This document shows, one piece after another, positions 57,969 through 64,000 of a stretch of 64,000 nt of DNA. Within the stretch, counting starts at the first letter, position 1. Every line of letters starts with the position of its first letter. Origin of the DNA: Glandiceps talaboti. Taxonomy: Eukaryota; Hemichordata; Enteropneusta; Spengelidae. The translations under genes and the position numbers were made by a program. The stretch is from positions 5,585,361-5,649,360 of the forward strand of contig NC_135564.1 in assembly GCF_964340395.1 (NCBI RefSeq), given 5' to 3'. The notes under the pieces are model-generated. The model was not told the origin of the DNA, made no database searches, and worked only from the letters and a program-made list of their open reading frames with translations.

Positions 57969-60582
57969 CTACGCGTTTTTGGTATCTCCATTCTTTGAAG
58001 GTGTTGGAGTGTAAACACCATGTGACATCAGCTGTTCAGAAACATCCTTGTCATTATCCATCCCAACAGATCCTTTGAGCTCCAAATCAATGTCCTAAAC
58101 AGAAGCAGAAAAATTGCTTATCATTATTGATATGCCTATTGCCAATGATTTATTCCTTACATTGTTTTATTGAAATTATTCCATTGTTGAACCCTTAATC
58201 TACAAAATTAATTTCCATGGCCACTTGACAGAAATAAATTATGTTGACTAAGTATATCTTGTCTCAAATAAAACGTTTGTAACGTACTATGTGCCTCGAA
58301 ATAATAAAAAAAAAGTCAAAGCTCTTATTTTGTTGAAGAAAACTCTAAACGACTCTGTTATAAATCTAAAAAAAATACCAACATAATTTCTTGAAATAGA
58401 GGTGATATGAAAATTGCAAATTGATATTTGCAACATTTCAAAAACAATATCTCAAACTGGAGTGAAAGTAGCAAAAATCGTATCCAGCAGGCGTATATAA
58501 ACTTTGACATATATTTTAAACATTGAAATCTCACACATACAACATTTTCTGTGCTGATTAGTTATGGCTGGCAAACTAACCTCTTCTCATATCTAATATG
58601 ATAAATGGTACAGAAAAGAATGAAATGTGTCCTTCATTTCAGAGTCTAATTATGCTTCCATATACACTTCAATATCCTGACTATTCTGATTAGTTGAACT
58701 TGCCTCTCTCTCAGTGACGTCATACCATGGTGGACAACACCAACTTGGCAGACATGTACAACATTTTCGGTACAGTGGGGATATCCAATTCGGATTTACA
58801 TTTTTCGCTTTCTTATACCCTGGCAATAAAAGGTGAAAAAGATATTTTTATTATGGCAATAATTAAGCCTGTCTTTGTGACTTGTTTTAGGTATTGGCAT
58901 TTCAAAAAAATGCTGATATTTAGTGTGTACATATGCGCATTGGTAATAAAATTCTCGAAGCTTTCAAGTTAAAATCAAGAAAAATATTTAGTGCTCACCC
59001 TGCAAATGTTGAAATGGAGATCAAAAGGATATCTGGGATAACACATTTCAAAATCCAATATGACCACCGAATACTGTGTTAAAGGTCAATTTCCATGAAC
59101 ACAACAGTGTAACTCAAAATATCTTTTATTATTTCAAAACTTAACAAGGGACAAAATTTGCAAGGAACTAATAACATTGATTTTCAAGGAAATTGGTCCA
59201 TGACCACGTGTCACATTCTACCTTAACACTTGGACAGTCCTTGACTGAGAATATTTTTTGTATACTCAAATGCCGTGTCATATATATTGCTGTGGTTGTG
59301 AAAAAGAGAACATCTCCCCTATTTCTATATAAACGGATAAGGTATTGAACTTGAATTCTCAGAAAACATATTACAATTTCAGTGCAATACACTATAGTAC
59401 AGTATGTAACAGCACAGCACAGTACAGTACAGTACAGTACAGTACAGTACAGAACAGTACAGTATAGTACAGTACATAATAAGCTATAATATAGTACAGT
59501 ATTATATCGTACAGTACAGTACCGTACCGCAGCACAGCACAGCAAAGCATATCACAGTACAGTACACTACAGCACAGTACAGTACACTACAGCACAGAAC
59601 AGTATAAAAAGTGAGCAAACCTGTGATGAAACTAGCCAACAATCCCACAATCACAGTGGTGGTAACTACAAGCCAACTATACCATAGGTGTGACATACTT
59701 AGAAATGAGATGAATCCTGTTGGTCTGAAAAAGGTAAAACACAACATGCTAAGATTTGTAGGGAAGGGGTGTATGTATCGCTCTCTGTAATGATTAACGG
59801 TTCGCTGGAATGTCTACTTTATAACAATCATGACAGGGGACATGTGAAAATAAGTAATGATAATGTTTTAAAGCGGCATGGGAACTATATCTTTGCACAT
59901 TGACATGTTGTAGAATTTGAGATTGAGACAATTGACAATATTATAGTTCATCAGACGTCAATAAAACATTCAATATTTCCAGCACAGAGTGCACATGTAA
60001 AGTTTTCCTGTTGCAATGCTCATAGCAGTTTTCCACTTAAAACACAATGTAACATTTGATATATTAGTCTTTTTTCTTTCAAATTAAATAAACAACAGAC
60101 TTACTCATCAGGTCCCATGGGTGGATTTCCTGTCGATGACGGCATATCCATTAGGACTTCAGTATTCGTGAAGTCTGTCATCATGATTGTAGTGAAGTTA
60201 GTTAAAAGAATAGAAATATTTTCAGAAGGACATCCCTCTATCGAGGTAGGCAATGGAGGTTGATTTGTATCATACATAAATGTCCCAACGCCTATTACAG
60301 CACCAAGCCCTATCCCAGCGACCAGTCCAACCATTACACCCTAAATACACAGATGTAATATAATCCGGGGATCAGAAGTACCAAAACAAATTTCTCGTAA
60401 GTGTCTCTCAAAGTATACCATCAAATCTATTTCAATTGTCTCTTTGTTATATTTTTATATTTCAAAATATTGGTATACTGCTTTAAATGGGGCATGATAT
60501 CATTGCAAAATCAAATCTATAAAATAAGAGATTATCCGAGTTCGCAAAGATCTTTGTGCACTCGACTAATCCACAACGCGTG

Positions 60583-60663
<81 letters not shown>

Positions 60664-63600
60664 TAATCAATACATATCATATATACGTTGTGGTACCTTG
60701 GTGTGAGTCCATGGGAAGAATAGGCCAAGTGTGAAGACACCGAATATCGGTCCTAACAATATCCCAGATAAAGTCAATGCGACTTTGACCAACGTTCCGA
60801 TCTCCGATACGAAATACACAGACACCACAGCCAGAATACCATAGAATGCCGCTTCAAATAAACAACGTAAGTAATCTTTACTAGTAGGTATATACTTACA
60901 AAATCGTATTAACACCTCATTGAAAATACTGCTATAATACTGCAAAAGCTAATAAGCGATTGTTTTGTCTGATGGAGATGAGACCACTGGCGAGTGCTTT
61001 TGAAGATGATTTAAAAGGTTTTAAAGATATACATTAAACAATATTTAGATAGAATAAATAGTGTCACTTGAATTAGCCTTTTTCAACTAACAGTCACGCC
61101 AAGTGAAGTCGATGTATGACTATTGAAGAATCTACTAATATGTAATGTATTTTTAAAGACCATTTCTAATGAACTATGGCAATATATTCCTAGCGGATGA
61201 TTTTCATATACCACAAAGTCTGTTTTAACACAAGTAGAAACAGTAGTCGAGTAGAAATCCTATGCCCTGTATTATATTAACTGTTCAAGAGACAAAATTC
61301 ATTCATGTGGTCATCTTTCGTGATTGATTATCATGGGAAAATATATTATGGTTGAAATAGCAGGGCACGTTGACCTTAACTGTTATATTTTTTAAAATTT
61401 ATTATTAATACGTACATTATTATTTTTGTATATACTTACACATGACTTTCAAAATAAAGGTCGCTCTTTTGTCCGACATGTCTTTAAAACAGCGACAAGG
61501 TTTGAGGAAGTCTTCAAGGGTAACAGCAGCTAATGAATTCAGTCCAGATGACAGGGTACTAGAACGTAACCATGGTAATTGTCAATAAATATTGTTACTT
61601 GCTGAAAACATTTCATTTTAACTACTGCCATTAATCGACATAGCAGAGTGGGAGCATTTGTTGCTGCAAGCAGGTGCTCTGCTGACACATATAGTGTACA
61701 CGGAGATATTCTAAAGACCACCCTAATTTATAAGGTGAAATAATTGTATATTGTGAAACTTGCATACCATAATGGTATAAGATTCAATCAATAACACATC
61801 ATATTTGCATGTTTGTCTGAATTTCCGTAAGTTACATTCGTTGTGTACAGATGCACCCATAGCCAAAGTATTCTCACATATCCACAAAAGATAGATCTTC
61901 TGTACCCACCTCAAAGCACCGCTGAATATTGCCGCTATAAAAAGTCCAGGTATGCCGGGTAAGTTACGCAGATGATGAATCACAAAGTATGCCATCACCT
62001 AAGTGGAGTCATCATGTAAAATATGTGTATTGTTTAAATGTAATCTCTCTGTAATCATTTATTATCATTAGTATATAGAAATGCGTCGGCCTTTAAATAA
62101 ATGGTCATGGAATGTCTTCTTACGACAGGGTGACTAGCTAAATAAGCTGAATCCCTGGAAGTCACCTGATAGGAACTGATTTTATTGACATAACCGTAAC
62201 AATTCAACATCAAATAAACAAGGATTGATTGATCTAGTATGATGTTGGATGCCACTACGATATACTCACCTGGTCAGGCTTCTTGATACGGCCTTCACGA
62301 AGAGGATCACAATCAGCATACACTGCATAAATTATTATGCCAGGAAGAATGGCAAATAATAAATACATCGCCATGAACGCCATAGCAAAGTACATCGCCC
62401 TTGGGAAGGGAAAATGAGCACGGATCAGATTGAATAACTCAAAATACTCCCCCATACACGTGTAGGGTCTATGTATATGTTACACTCAATCTGTGAAATT
62501 GACCAATTCATGAAATGGGTAGGTAACTTTGCCCAGTTCATGAAATAGGCAATCGTACGTGTTGCCAAGGTTATGAAGTAGGTATGGTAAGATATGCCAA
62601 GTACATGAAATGAGCATCTGTTATTGGACACACACAAAATAAAATAAAAATCAAACAACTTTATTATCATGTATTTACAAACTCATCACTTCACAATTGT
62701 TATTTTATTATAATTCAGTGAAGCTTGTGTTTTTAATAGAGTTCGATAATCAACACCTCAGTTCATCAAAACTCTTGCCCCAAAAATTAAATTCGCCCCT
62801 TTTAGATCGTAATCTATACTCTCATTTGTATAAGGTTGACCATTCCATGAACTGGGCAAAGATACATGCACATTTCATGAATTGGGCAGTTTCACGGATT
62901 GGGTGTAACATATACACTGATCTATAGAAGATTGTATGACCATGGGCATTCGATGGGAGTGGTTTTGTATTATGGAGATACCAATAGATATGTATAAGCT
63001 TTATATTTCTTCAGAAATTAAGTATCAAAATGTCCGCCATTGTTCAAGTAATTATTATGAAACGTCAAGATAAAATACAAACAGATCAGAAAGCGTTTTG
63101 TTAAGATTATGTAACATCAAAGACTTACTTGACGCCCTCTCGCACACTTCGGCAGCTGTTGAACCTCTGTACTATCTGCTGACTTACACCAAGCGATGGT
63201 ATCATAGTTAAGGCATAGCCAAATGTTCCTGTCCAAACAGTATTACGAATTTTGGGATCAAAGTCAAAACTGTATGGACAAAAGTTAAAAGAAAAAACAA
63301 CAATAAAACTCAACCCTAAACTGTATCAGTTCATTTTATATTCACTCCGAACTACAGTTTGTTTCTAAATGTTCATCGAACATTTCGCTATATTGGTACG
63401 ATAATATTAATAACAAACCGTACCCTTGGACTGGTATACTCCCAGTCTGATCATGAGACTCCAGAAACACATTCACTCACATATGTGGTCAACTAATCAA
63501 AACCTTGGGATATACCTTCCCTAGGGGTGGGTTATTGCTTTAAATATATCACCATATCTTCCAGTCACACGTTCTTCCTTGTGAATCATACCACAAATTA

Positions 63601-64000
63601 ACTATTATATACATGATGAGCACTGATGACCTATGCCAGTGTTTCCTACCATAACTATATTAAAGTAGTTCTCACTGCAAACATTCTCAATACTTTATAC
63701 TCGTTTATATTGTTGTTTGTTTTATTGAAACATGTATTGGTAATTTTGAGAAATCAGTTATCTACAGTTCTCGACCTGTTCAATATACTTCAAAAACCTG
63801 TCTTACTTTACGTATTGAATTCGTCCACCTTTATCTGCGATTCTCCACACATTTTCAAATCCATCCATTAAGACAACACCTTTGATTATTACTGTCAGTA
63901 CGCCAGTAAACATTAGAATCATTTGGATAACGTCTGTCCATATTACTGCTTTCATACCACCCTGTCAACATATCATATAGGACGTGTCAATATTTAACCA
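57969..64000 (-). CDS. SLC5-D: Na+-coupled solute symporter, exons 4-13 (partial)
   Basis: Exons in transcript order: 63961-63807 (exon 4), 63269-63129, 62399-62270, 61998-61910, 61558-61440, 60851-60697, 60340-60105, 59731-59628, 58819-58704, 58094-57969 (exon 13, stop 57971-57969). The exon 11 limits are placed by homology and the 104-bp length. Exons 1-3 lie beyond the window. All lengths equal SLC5-C and the frame is open. Compact introns show what SLC5-C looked like before insertions: intron 5 is 729 bp (with the 445-bp element) and intron 12 is 609 bp. The donor of exon 12 is GCAAGT, a GC-AG intron. The tail ends GDTKNA. Function is as for SLC5-C, with near-identical protein and introns, indicating a recent duplication. 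Confidence 0.9.
59385..59610. repeat. (ACAGT)n array, SLC5-D intron 11
   Basis: A broken pentanucleotide array of ACAGT, AGTAT and GCACA variants, homologous to 39058-39260 and likewise close to exon 11. Confidence 0.9.
60584..60660. repeat. (CA)n in SLC5-D intron 9
   Basis: About 38 CA dinucleotides at the place homologous to 40243-40293. Confidence 0.95.
62472..62916. mobile_element. 445-bp long-TIR element in SLC5-D intron 5 (empty copy)
   Basis: The ends TGTATATGTTACAC and GTGTAACATATACA continue as inverted repeats of about 75 bp. Inside, ATTCATGAAAT/GGGCA-type blocks recur several times in both orientations. This is the uninterrupted counterpart of the element at 41894-50684, in the same intron position. 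Confidence 0.85.

Overview
The window is nuclear DNA of an animal, most likely a marine invertebrate. I cannot name the species; amphioxus- or hemichordate-like genomes are only a guess. The genes have GT-AG introns at conserved positions. The spacers are AT-rich and loaded with microsatellites ((GTAT)n, (GA)n, (TCTG)n, (CA)n, (TA)n). Transposons are of metazoan type. Long open frames that are only translations of microsatellites were ignored.

Layout. 1-8882: no gene seen, mostly simple repeats. 8883-14162 (minus): a two-exon gene for a neuropeptide of the NPY/NPF family. 14163-18700: spacer with microsatellites, a near-perfect 77-bp hairpin and an inverted-repeat element. 19284-28575 (plus): complete 13-exon gene for a sodium-coupled solute transporter of the SLC5 family (here SLC5-A, 668 aa), followed by about 1.35 kb of a 35-bp minisatellite. 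30370-64000 (minus): a tail-to-tail tandem array of a second SLC5 type. It holds an orphan first exon (SLC5-B, 31475-31816), a complete 13-exon gene (SLC5-C, 34264-55413, 632 aa) and exons 4-13 of a third copy (SLC5-D, 57969 to the window end). Exon lengths and intron phases are the same in A, C and D at every position visible, except for length changes in exons 10 and 13.

SLC5-C has been expanded by mobile DNA. Intron 5 carries an apparently intact 8.35-kb two-gene DNA transposon of the PIF/Harbinger-ISL2EU (PHIS) type. Its THAP + DDE transposase and its SAP-SWIM-YqaJ nuclease are transcribed convergently. It is nested in a 0.44-kb element with long terminal inverted repeats; SLC5-D has the same small element at the same place, but empty. 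Intron 12 carries a dead CR1-like retrotransposon without its endonuclease domain. The last exon of SLC5-C is duplicated, and the distal copy has lost its splice acceptor.

Functionally, the SLC5 genes should encode plasma-membrane Na+ symporters for small anions such as monocarboxylates, iodide or vitamins; the substrate cannot be read from sequence. The neuropeptide gene is a separate secreted signalling gene. The transposon proteins serve their own mobility. All gene models were assembled by hand from splice signals and frame continuity, without RNA evidence.
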